The position numbers were made by a program, and so were the translations under genes. A stretch of 64,000 bases of DNA from Campylobacter iguaniorum (GTDB lineage Bacteria; Campylobacterota; Campylobacteria; Campylobacterales; Campylobacteraceae). Below the pieces are notes generated by a model, which was not told where the DNA came from, ran no database searches, and saw nothing but the letters and a program-made list of their open reading frames with translations. The DNA lies in NCBI RefSeq assembly GCF_000736415.1, contig NZ_CP009043.1, positions 372,001 to 436,000 on the forward strand. The letters run 5' to 3'. Below, in pieces: positions 1 through 6,023 of the stretch (positions are counted from its first letter, which is position 1; every line of letters begins with the position of its first letter).

Positions 1-2
1 GA

Positions 3-173
3 ATCGAACTAGATAAATATGGCAGAGTTGCCACTGATGATTGCTTTAGAACTAGCAAAATAGGCGTTTATGCTTGTGGAGATTGCAAAAGAGGAAGTGA
101 CCTAGTAGTAACTGCTGCTAGTGAAGGAAAAAACGTAGCAAAAGTCATAGTAAAAGATTTAAATAACCTATAA
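3..173 (+). CDS. gltD: Glutamate synthase small subunit, C-terminal end (partial)
   Basis: Only the last 56 codons are in the window; the gene starts upstream of base 1. The reading frame beginning at base 3 is open to TAA at 171-173. The visible tail carries a GVYACGDCKRGSDLVVTAASEG stretch in shortened terms: residues GDC followed by RGSDLVV and an SEG helix, which is the C-terminal FAD/NAD(P)-binding signature of the GltD-type flavoprotein oxidoreductase family. GltD passes electrons from NADPH to the large subunit GltB for glutamate formation from glutamine and 2-oxoglutarate. The partner gltB would be expected just upstream, outside the window. Assignment rests on this short tail, so a related GltD-like oxidoreductase is possible. 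Confidence 0.75.
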   Translation: MELDKYGRVATDDCFRTSKIGVYACGDCKRGSDLVVTAASEGKNVAKVIVKDLNNL

Positions 174-189
174 AATGGTTAAATTTAGA

Positions 190-195
190 TATAAT
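190..195 (+). promoter_or_regulatory. Predicted -10 box for the LOG-family gene
   Basis: TATAAT at 190-195, preceded by an AT-rich stretch without a clear -35 box, as is usual for the Campylobacter housekeeping sigma factor. It sits 24 bases before the TTG start at 219, leaving a short leader with the Shine-Dalgarno AAGGAG at 208-213. Confidence 0.5.
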
Positions 196-218
196 TCCAA
201 AAAATTTAAGGAGCGATT

Positions 219-749
219 TTGGAATATATCACTATTTTTGGATCAGCTAGATTTGATGAGCATAGCCCGTATTACAAAGCAGCTTTTAATCTAGCCTCCA
301 AACTATCAAAGGCAGGATACGGCATAGTCACAGGTGGAAGTGGCGGTATCATGGAAGCTGCAAATAAGGGCGCGTTTTTGAGTGGTGGAGTGAGTGTGGG
401 TATAAATGTAATCTTGCCTTTTGAGCAAAAAACTAACCCATATTGCACCACTTCAAAGCTCATAAGTAATCTTCCAGATAGAAAAAAAGAGCTTATAAGT
501 ATGAGCGATATTTTTATCATTATGCCTGGTGGTTTTGGCACGCTTGATGAGCTTTTTGAGGTCTTGACTGAGGCTCAAACTGGCGTTAGAAAGCACAAAA
601 TTATATTTTGTTGTAGCGATTTTTGGAATCCATTGATAGACTTTTTTAAAAATACCTTACTGCCAAATGGAGCTATTAATGATCATAGCTTTACTACATT
701 TACCGTTCTTGATGATTTTGATGAAATTTTAGAATATATTCATAATTAG
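219..749 (+). CDS. LOG-family / TIGR00730 Rossmann-fold protein
   Basis: A 176-residue protein of the family often annotated as lysine decarboxylase-like but characterised in other bacteria and plants as cytokinin riboside 5'-monophosphate phosphoribohydrolase, i.e. a nucleotide 5'-monophosphate nucleosidase. The two diagnostic motifs are visible: GGSGGIMEA at about residues 39-47 and PGGFGTLDE at 103-111, which bind the phosphate and carry the catalytic Glu. Length is normal for the family. The start is TTG at 219, chosen because AAGGAG (208-213) lies five bases upstream and the TIFGSA beta strand follows directly. It is a single-gene unit between gltD and an unknown gene. The true substrate here is unknown. 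Confidence 0.85.
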   Translation: MEYITIFGSARFDEHSPYYKAAFNLASKLSKAGYGIVTGGSGGIMEAANKGAFLSGGVSVGINVILPFEQKTNPYCTTSKLISNLPDRKKELISMSDIFIIMPGGFGTLDELFEVLTEAQTGVRKHKIIFCCSDFWNPLIDFFKNTLLPNGAINDHSFTTFTVLDDFDEILEYIHN

Positions 750-773
750 GTTATACAACAGTGATTTTTAGGG

Positions 774-779
774 TATAAT
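774..779 (+). promoter_or_regulatory. Predicted -10 box for the gene at 808
   Basis: TATAAT at 774-779 in the 58-base gap between two genes; no obvious -35 box. Shine-Dalgarno-like AAAAGG near 795-800 precedes the ATG at 808. Confidence 0.5.
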
Positions 780-807
780 TTTAAGCAAATATCTTAAAAG
801 GCTTGAT

Positions 808-1323
808 ATGAATTTACTCTTTCGTTTTTTGAATGATGATAATACAGCGTTTAAAGAAGTTTTCACGACAGATGCTAGACTACAGATTGAGGTTGCTAGA
901 GATACAAACTCATCTCTAGTATCGCAAAAAGCTATTTACGACTGCGATAAGACGTTTGATGAGAGATCAAGCGATTATGTTGAAAACTGTGAGCTTGTAT
1001 TTGTCCCTATATACAAGCAGTTTTTGAAGCTCAGTATCAAATCGACTTGCAAAGATGATTTTGCATTTGAGACGACTATTCCTTTTATGAGTAAAAACTT
1101 TAAAATCTCTTCTAAATACAGATACGACTACAGAAAGCTTGTAGATTTTACCAGCGATACAGAAGAAGAGAATTATATGAGTTTATTTGATATGATAACA
1201 GGAGTTATGAAAGTTTCTCGTATAGCCATAAACTACTGGCCTGAAAGTGTCGATAAAGACGGTAATAAAATCGAAGAAAAAATCCACATCATGGTAGATG
1301 CGGATCATATATTTATAAGTTAG
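808..1323 (+). CDS. Conserved-looking protein of unknown function
   Basis: I do not recognise this 171-residue protein. It has no signal peptide, no membrane segment and no catalytic motif that I can identify. It is acidic, with a cluster of acidic residues (TEEEN) near position 133, and alternates short beta-like strands with polar turns; two Cys pairs are scattered rather than arranged as a metal site. It has its own promoter-like TATAAT and an AAAAGG ribosome site, and ends in a perfect 11-bp hairpin shared with the convergent fdh cytochrome gene, so it looks like a genuine single-gene transcript rather than a chance frame. Cytoplasmic location is inferred. Confidence 0.75.
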   Translation: MNLLFRFLNDDNTAFKEVFTTDARLQIEVARDTNSSLVSQKAIYDCDKTFDERSSDYVENCELVFVPIYKQFLKLSIKSTCKDDFAFETTIPFMSKNFKISSKYRYDYRKLVDFTSDTEEENYMSLFDMITGVMKVSRIAINYWPESVDKDGNKIEEKIHIMVDADHIFIS

Positions 1324-1339
1324 CATAAGCTAACTTATA
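1314..1339. terminator. Bidirectional hairpin terminator between convergent genes
   Basis: A perfect 11-bp stem, TATAAGTTAGC at 1314-1324 and GCTAACTTATA at 1329-1339, with a four-base ATAA loop. It overlaps the stop codon of the plus-strand gene (TAG 1321-1323) and lies five bases beyond the stop of the minus-strand cytochrome gene, so it can serve both transcripts. U-runs on either side are weak. Confidence 0.6.
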
Positions 1340-1343
1340 GGGT

Positions 1344-2294
1344 TTATCTTAAATTTGTATGGCTTGCTTCAAATTTAGATGGTTGCATAAGACCTTTTTT
1401 GACTAGTTCTTGATACCAGTAATGATGAAGTATATAGACCTCTTCTTCTTCTTTGTATCCGGTTATGATAGAGTGTATAGCACCTTTTATCGCAAAAACA
1501 GCCATATAAATATGCACTAGTAAAAACACAGCACAAACTACGCCAAGCACATTGTGGATGATTGCGCTTAGTCTTAGGACTTCTATTTGAGTTAGTCCAA
1601 AAGTCGTGCTAAGCACTGGAGTGTTGAAATCCATGAAATACATCGCAGCTCCAGTTAAAATCATCAAAAATCCACCGCCAGTAGCCACCCAAAACCACGC
1701 CTTTTGACCTGCGTTAAATTTACCAGCTGGGATAGGAGTCTTTTTCTTTGATAAGTATCCGCCGACTATCATCATCCATTTTATATCATAAAGAGATAGA
1801 AGCATTCTTTTGCCCCACATAAGAAGCATAGGAATAATACTTATAGCAAATACAATAGTCGCAAGTCCGTGTAGGTTTTTCATCAGACGCACGAAAAATC
1901 CACCACCAAAGCTATCGCCCCACATCATTATCACGCCAGTAGGCACAAGCACGACCCACGAAACAGCAGCTAATAAATGCACTAAACGAGCGTATTTTGA
2001 AAAGGCATAAACCTTGCCACTATGATGATCAAAATGCTTAGGACCTACAACCATATAATGCAAAGCAAATGCAAATATCACGCCAAACAAAGCCACAGCC
2101 ACGCCATAAGCAAAAAAATCGCTACCTTGCAAATATGTCCAAAGCGAGCCAAAGCCACTCTCATATCTGTCTATATTGACTAGGCGTCCATCATCCCAGA
2201 TAGGGCTCATACCTTGATTTGTACCCTCAAGCTGGTTTGCCATATTTGCAAACATAGGGCTGATAAAAGCCATAATTGCCAAGAATTTATTCAT
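1344..2294 (-). CDS. Formate dehydrogenase cytochrome b556 (gamma) subunit
   Basis: A 316-residue integral membrane cytochrome b that would pass electrons from a periplasmic formate dehydrogenase to menaquinone. A hydrophobic N-terminal segment (about 1-18) resembles a signal sequence; it is followed by a periplasmic stretch and four or five membrane spans at roughly 58-82, 106-128, 140-162, 200-222 and 238-262. Histidines suited to bind haem b occur in the spans (HLLAAVSW, LHGLATI, IIHNVLGV). The family is usually encoded with the selenoprotein FdhA and the iron-sulfur FdhB, but neither neighbour is in this window. Upstream is a 172-base AT-rich gap with a likely minus-strand promoter. A tRNA-Sec gene at 38795 fits the presence of a selenocysteine FdhA elsewhere. 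Confidence 0.85.
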   Translation of the reverse strand: MNKFLAIMAFISPMFANMANQLEGTNQGMSPIWDDGRLVNIDRYESGFGSLWTYLQGSDFFAYGVAVALFGVIFAFALHYMVVGPKHFDHHSGKVYAFSKYARLVHLLAAVSWVVLVPTGVIMMWGDSFGGGFFVRLMKNLHGLATIVFAISIIPMLLMWGKRMLLSLYDIKWMMIVGGYLSKKKTPIPAGKFNAGQKAWFWVATGGGFLMILTGAAMYFMDFNTPVLSTTFGLTQIEVLRLSAIIHNVLGVVCAVFLLVHIYMAVFAIKGAIHSIITGYKEEEEVYILHHYWYQELVKKGLMQPSKFEASHTNLR

Positions 2295-2499
2295 AGAAAA
2301 ATCCTTAATTATTAAATTTTTATTAATTTTACTTTAACTTTACTTATAAATCACTTGTTGATAAGTTTAGTTTTAAATTTTAATTTTTTTCTCAAAATAT
2401 ATAAATTCAATCATAAAAATATACTAAATTTGTACGAGAAATCTTAAATAAATATTAAAAAACTAAATGTATAATTCGGTAAAAAATCAAGGAATAAAT

Positions 2500-3516
2500 T
2501 TGAAAGTATTAGTTGCCCTAAGTGGCGGAGTAGATAGCTCAATGAGTGCAAAGTATCTTGTAGAGGCTGGTTATGAGGTAGTTGGCTGCTATATGAAGCT
2601 TCACGCAAAGCCAGGTTATCACGAAGAGAATATAAGAAAAGTTAAAAAGGTAGGCGAGTTTTTAGGCATACAAACGCACGTTTTGGATCTTGAAAAGGAG
2701 TTTAAAACTAGCGTTTATGACCTATTTATCAACGCCTATAAAGAGGGTCTTACGCCAAATCCATGCGCAGTTTGCAACAAAAATATTAAATTTGGAGCTT
2801 TGTGGGAGTTTGCCAAATCGCTAAAATGTGACAAAATGGCAACAGGACATTACGCCATGATAGAAGACGGCCTTATCAAATCAGCCTTTGATAAAAGCAA
2901 AGACCAAAGCTACTTTTTGGCAAATGTCTCACCTGAAATTTTACCTTTTGTCATCTTTCCACTTGGCGATAAACTAAAGGTTGATATCAAAGCAGATGCC
3001 GCCAAAATCCCCCAAATAGCCGAACTTGCAAGCCAAAAAGAAAGCAGTGAAATTTGCTTTGTAGAGACGACTTATATAGATGAGTTAAAGAAGCATTTTG
3101 ACACAAACAAACCTGGCGTTGTCAGGCTAAAAGACGGCAAAGCTGTAGGCAAACATGATGGCTATATGCACTACACGATAGGCAAAAGAAAGGGCTTCAC
3201 AGTAGATGGCGCCCATGATCCACACTACGTCCTAGCCATAGATCCAGCCAAAAATGAGATAATAGTAGGGCTTAAAGATGAGCTTGAAAGCTATGATTTT
3301 GAGACTGTAAATTTTAATAATTTTACCAGTAATGATGAGTTTGAGTGCTTTGTCAAGATCCGCTACAGAAGTCCAAAAATCCCTTGCTTTGTGAGTAAAT
3401 CTGGCAATGGAGCCAAAGTCAGCCTAAAACAAAATGCTGGTGGCGTGGCTAGCGGTCAGCTCGCTGTGTTTTATGATGAGTTTGATAGAGTAATGGCTAG
3501 TGGATTTATTAGATAA
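2500..3516 (+). CDS. mnmA: tRNA-specific 2-thiouridylase MnmA
   Basis: Installs the 2-thio group on the wobble uridine of Lys, Glu and Gln tRNAs, using ATP and a persulfide relay. The N-terminus has the PP-loop SGGVDSS at residues 8-14; the Cys pair is seen as PCAVCN (Cys 89 and 92) and EICFVE later in the chain, the second catalytic Cys. A GKRKGF segment in the central domain binds tRNA. The frame could start at ATG 2467, but TTG 2500 is preferred: AAGGA lies at 2489-2493 and the resulting N-terminus begins directly with the PP-loop beta strand, as family members do. Length of 338 residues is normal. Single gene, ending in a strong hairpin. Confidence 0.9.
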   Translation: MKVLVALSGGVDSSMSAKYLVEAGYEVVGCYMKLHAKPGYHEENIRKVKKVGEFLGIQTHVLDLEKEFKTSVYDLFINAYKEGLTPNPCAVCNKNIKFGALWEFAKSLKCDKMATGHYAMIEDGLIKSAFDKSKDQSYFLANVSPEILPFVIFPLGDKLKVDIKADAAKIPQIAELASQKESSEICFVETTYIDELKKHFDTNKPGVVRLKDGKAVGKHDGYMHYTIGKRKGFTVDGAHDPHYVLAIDPAKNEIIVGLKDELESYDFETVNFNNFTSNDEFECFVKIRYRSPKIPCFVSKSGNGAKVSLKQNAGGVASGQLAVFYDEFDRVMASGFIR

Positions 3517-3542
3517 TTTAGGCTAAAAATTTAGCCTAAATT
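3515..3542. terminator. Hairpin terminator between mnmA and the convergent pilin gene
   Basis: Perfect 11-bp inverted repeat, AATTTAGGCTA at 3515-3525 and TAGCCTAAATT at 3532-3542, overlapping the mnmA stop codon. T-rich bases follow on both strands, so it can act in both directions. Confidence 0.65.
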
Positions 3543-3612
3543 TACTTAAATATCGGCTCATCTGCGGATAATCCACTAGTATTTGTCACGCTTCTTGCAT
3601 AAAAGTGAGAAA

Positions 3613-4104
3613 TTACTCGCTAAATACCTTTGATCCACCCACTATGATACCACCTTCAGTGCTGTTTGACAGCGTTAACCACTCTTTTATCATAGGAGTT
3701 TGTCTAAAAGCAGAGCAAAACTCACTATTAGCTTTAGCATTTTCGGTGGTTTTTGGTCTTATGTAGATTCTGGCGTTTTTATTTGTGTCGCTGGTATTAT
3801 AAGTCGCTATCCATATACAATCCGACCATTTATTTTCTCTATTTTTGTAGTCGTAGCCATTGATAAGCGATTTGTAAGTTGGAGACATTATTTCAAAGTT
3901 TTCATCCCCCATATCGCTTGTAAATTTACCATTTAAGATATAGTAAGCTACAAACTCATCTATGACTTTTCTTGTCTCAGATACGCTGGTAGTGACATCA
4001 GCATCAACCTTTTTTGCTATTAGCTTTGGCACTGCGATACTAGCGATAATACCTAAGATAACGATGACAAACACAAGCTCTATCATTGTAAATGCTTTTT
4101 TCAT
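3613..4104 (-). CDS. Type IV pilin-like / pseudopilin protein 1
   Basis: A 163-residue protein with a class III prepilin leader: MKKA then FTMIELVFVIVILGIIASI, giving cleavage after residue 4 and Glu at mature position 5, followed by a 20-residue hydrophobic helix. The residue before the cut is Ala rather than the usual Gly, which some prepilin peptidases tolerate. The globular half has two Cys (SDCIWIA and SEFCSAF) likely to form a disulfide, and ends with a GGIIVGGSKVF motif also seen in the next two paralogues. It would be processed by a PilD/CtsP-type peptidase and built into a pseudopilus, most likely for DNA uptake or type II secretion; which one cannot be told from this locus. Confidence 0.85.
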   Translation of the reverse strand: MKKAFTMIELVFVIVILGIIASIAVPKLIAKKVDADVTTSVSETRKVIDEFVAYYILNGKFTSDMGDENFEIMSPTYKSLINGYDYKNRENKWSDCIWIATYNTSDTNKNARIYIRPKTTENAKANSEFCSAFRQTPMIKEWLTLSNSTEGGIIVGGSKVFSE

Positions 4105-4223
4105 ATATTTTCCTTACGTTCTTATACGTTTATAAGATTGAGTTGCGTATTGTAGCGATTTTTATTTGAAATTTAAATAAATAATTTTGATTAATATTAT
4201 GTAGATTAGAGAATTTTAAGAGG

Positions 4224-4251
4224 TTTAAACCCCTAAATTTAGGGGTTTAAA
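4224..4251 (-). terminator. Terminator downstream of pilin-like gene 2
   Basis: Strong 11-bp inverted repeat, TTTAAACCCCT at 4224-4234 and AGGGGTTTAAA at 4241-4251, nine bases past the stop of the minus-strand gene at 4260. The AAATTT loop is itself complementary. It separates this gene from the next pilin-like gene, so the two are probably transcribed independently. Confidence 0.7.
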
Positions 4252-4259
4252 GCGATTGA

Positions 4260-4757
4260 TTATTTGAATATACCAGAACCACCGACTTTAATGCCTTCAC
4301 CACCATCTTCATTTAATTTTTTCCAGTCCAACATGGCTGGCGTATTTTGTATAGCTTGACAGTAAGAAGACGCAGTATCAGTCCCATTTTCTATTTTTAT
4401 GTTACCGTCTTTATTGCTTACAGTAATTTTAACACAAGTAGCAGCCCATTGATTACCATCAGTTTTAGTTCTACCTACGACTGCTTTCATTGTTGGTACA
4501 TCATTTAAATTATCAGCTGATAATCCAGTAATAGCAACTCCAGCACCAGTTTTTTCACCGCCAATAATTGTACTCCATTCACCATCTATAGTATATTTTG
4601 CTGCTAGTTGAGTTATAACATCTTTTATCTCAGCTGCTGCTTTTACTGCTTTTGCATCATCTCCTGTAGCTGCTAGTCTTGGGACAGCAATTGAAGCTAA
4701 AATACCTAAAATAACGATAACGAACACAAGTTCGATCATTGTAAAACCTTTTTTCAT
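4260..4757 (-). CDS. Type IV pilin-like / pseudopilin protein 2
   Basis: A 165-residue prepilin with the canonical leader MKKG followed by FTMIELVFVIVILGILASI: Gly at -1, Phe at +1 and Glu at +5. The C-terminal part shares the architecture of its neighbours: two Cys (AATCVKI, SSYCQAI) that probably pair, a DWKKL segment, and a GGEGIKVGGSGIF ending. Of the three genes this has the best promoter and the most pilin-like sequence, so it may encode the main subunit. Shine-Dalgarno GGAGAG lies just upstream of the ATG on the minus strand, and a TATTAT -10 box lies about 52-57 bases upstream. It is flanked by its own terminator, hence probably monocistronic. Confidence 0.88.
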   Translation of the reverse strand: MKKGFTMIELVFVIVILGILASIAVPRLAATGDDAKAVKAAAEIKDVITQLAAKYTIDGEWSTIIGGEKTGAGVAITGLSADNLNDVPTMKAVVGRTKTDGNQWAATCVKITVSNKDGNIKIENGTDTASSYCQAIQNTPAMLDWKKLNEDGGEGIKVGGSGIFK

Positions 4758-4778
4758 GTTTCTCTCCTTGAATTGATT

Positions 4779-4814
4779 TTTACATACATTTATGTAAATT
4801 GTTTTTGGATAATA
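4779..4814 (-). promoter_or_regulatory. Promoter and leader palindrome of pilin-like gene 2
   Basis: On the minus strand a TGATATTAT element (-10 TATTAT, bases 4814 to 4809) is followed within the predicted leader by a perfect 8-bp palindrome, TTTACATA at 4779-4786 and TATGTAAA at 4791-4798 around a four-base loop. The palindrome would lie a few bases after the start of transcription, where it could be a repressor operator or a 5' RNA stem. Confidence 0.45.
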
Positions 4815-4899
4815 TCACTTATAAACTTAAAAATGATTAAAACAATGCCTTAAAATGAGCGTGATTTTAAATTTAGTACTTAATTACTTTGGTTAAAGT

Positions 4900-4913
4900 C
4901 CCTAAAAATAGGG
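4900..4913. repeat. Small hairpin at the start of the palindrome-rich gap
   Basis: CCCTA and TAGGG arms (4900-4904 and 4909-4913) around an AAAA loop. The gap from 4758 to 5472 contains no credible gene; from here to 5342 it is a chain of palindromes listed separately. Confidence 0.5.
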
Positions 4914-4926
4914 TAGCCATTTTTGC

Positions 4927-5002
4927 GTCATTGCGAACGAAGTGAAGCAATCTATTTTATATTTTTTAGATTGCTTCGTTCGTTTCACTCACTCGCAATG
5001 AC
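4927..5002. repeat. TCATTGCGA-type inverted repeat element
   Basis: The left arm starts GTCATTGCGAACGAAG and ends GCAATCTA; the right arm is its reverse complement with an extra GAGTGAAAC-type insertion, starting AGATTGCTTCG and ending CAATGAC. The arms flank an AT-only centre. A shorter single-arm relative with the same TCATTGCGA start and CAATCTA end lies at 9421-9450. Repeats of this kind are scattered in intergenic regions of several bacterial genomes; no transposase is associated here. Confidence 0.7.
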
Positions 5003-5011
5003 AAAATTTTT

Positions 5012-5057
5012 CAAATTCACGCAGTGAATTTGTATTAAATCTGTGCGATTAACACAG
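5012..5057. repeat. Two adjacent short palindromes
   Basis: First, CAAATTCAC (5012-5020) and GTGAATTTG (5024-5032), a perfect 9-bp palindrome with a GCA loop. Second, CTGTG (5041-5045) and CACAG (5053-5057). Both are part of the dense palindrome array between pilin-like genes 2 and 3. Confidence 0.5.
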
Positions 5058-5124
5058 CAACTCTGAAGCTTTTACAGGGAGATTTTGCTTCGTTACACTC
5101 GCAACTGCAAGCAGACGGGGATTG

Positions 5125-5214
5125 TCAAGGGGATAAGGGAAAATTTATGCAAAAATAAACTCGCAGGAGTTTATGGCATAAATTTGGAAATGTCTATCCC
5201 CCTTGTCCCCTTGA
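5125..5214. repeat. 90-nt nested hairpin element
   Basis: Three nested stems form one long hairpin: TCAAGGGGATAAGGG (5125-5139) with CCCTTGTCCCCTTGA (5200-5214), one mismatch; AAATTTATGC (5141-5150) with GCATAAATTT (5176-5185), perfect; ATAAACTC (5155-5162) with GAGTTTAT (5167-5174), perfect, closed by a GCAG loop. There is no open frame in it. It could be a mobile palindromic repeat or a structured RNA; the outer arm resembles the arm of the next repeat at 5282-5342. Confidence 0.7.
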
Positions 5215-5216
5215 TG

Positions 5217-5342
5217 AAATAAAAAAGAGTTTGAATTTATTGTTAAATTTAATTTGCGAATTTAAAGTTTTTATTTTTCTCTTAAGGGACAGAGGAAAAC
5301 TCTTTTTATTTAAGTACGTTATAGTTTTCCCCTATCCCTTAA
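5217..5342. repeat. Compound imperfect palindrome
   Basis: Outer arms TTAAGGGACAGAGGAAAAC (5282-5300) and GTTTTCCCCTATCCCTTAA (5324-5342) match at 17 of 19 positions. An overlapping inverted repeat links the AAAAAAGAGTTT tract near 5220-5233 with AAACTCTTTTTATT near 5297-5311. The TTAAGGG-GGAAAA arm is similar to TCAAGGGGATAAGGGAAAA of the preceding 90-nt hairpin, suggesting one repeat family. Confidence 0.55.
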
Positions 5343-5444
5343 AATCCCAACCCCTTTCCTAGAACGTATTTGCTATAAAGAGTAGTTGGTTTATTTGAGT
5401 TTTGGATTGCTTCACGCTATAAATTTTTCCACCTAAAAAGTCTT

Positions 5445-5470
5445 TAGTAAAAATTTTGCAATTATATTGC
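5445..5470 (-). terminator. Possible terminator of pilin-like gene 3
   Basis: On the minus strand, a GCAAT-ATA-ATTGC hairpin (5458-5470) is followed by AAAATTTTTAC, three bases beyond the stop codon at 5473. The stem is only 5 bp, so this is a weak call. Confidence 0.4.
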
Positions 5471-5472
5471 TT

Positions 5473-5985
5473 CTATTCTCTAAAAATGCTATATTTTGAT
5501 CCGATGAAATTCACACCGACTTGCGTCTTGCCATCTCCACCGTCTTTTCTAGTGCCAAAGCCATCTCTAAAAGCTTGATAGGCGATTGATTCGCGTATGA
5601 CTTTGCAGTACTGACTATTTTTGTTTGCTCCATTGCCTTCATAAAATCTCACATCGGCTGAATGTCCGTCTTTGGCTTCATTTACAGATATAGTGACGCA
5701 GTGATAGACCCATTTATTAATGTCACGGTTCCAAATTTCTTCGTATGTTTTGGAAAATTTTTTAACTACATCTGGGCTTGTGTTGTTTGGCTCGTCTGTT
5801 ATAAATCTACCGTGTTTTAGATAGTATGCGCTAAGCTCGCCAAGTATGTTTTTCATCTCCATGCCGGCTTGAGCGGCGTAAGCATCGTACTTGGTGGCTA
5901 GTAATTTTGGGATAGCGATACTTGCTAATATGCCTATGATGATTATCGCAAATATCACTGAGATCATGCTAAGACCTTTTTTCAT
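5473..5985 (-). CDS. Pilin-like protein 3 lacking the conserved Glu5
   Basis: A 170-residue protein with a prepilin-type leader MKKG then LSMISVIFAIIIIGILASIAI. The Gly at the cleavage site is present, but mature residue 5 is Ser instead of the Glu found in major pilins, and residue 1 is Leu. Loss of Glu5 is known for some tip-located minor pseudopilins. The globular half again has two Cys (YHCVTIS, SQYCKVI) and a Gly-rich end with GVNFIGSKYSIF. The gene starts 38 bases after the end of pyrC on the same strand with no clear terminator between, so it may be read through from pyrB-pyrC. It is separated from pilin-like gene 2 by the palindrome-rich gap. Confidence 0.82.
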   Translation of the reverse strand: MKKGLSMISVIFAIIIIGILASIAIPKLLATKYDAYAAQAGMEMKNILGELSAYYLKHGRFITDEPNNTSPDVVKKFSKTYEEIWNRDINKWVYHCVTISVNEAKDGHSADVRFYEGNGANKNSQYCKVIRESIAYQAFRDGFGTRKDGGDGKTQVGVNFIGSKYSIFRE

Positions 5986-6023
5986 TAAATCCCTTTCTTA
6001 AATTTATTTGGTTGCTAGACTTA

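Noticed and set aside
2467-2499. Extended N-terminus of mnmA from ATG 2467
   Set aside because: No ribosome site before 2467, and TTG 2500 has AAGGA at good spacing and gives the standard MKVLVALSGGVDSS start.
4927-5342. Insertion sequence or transposon remnant
   Set aside because: Inverted repeats are present but no transposase frame, no target-site duplication and no remnant of a catalytic motif can be seen.
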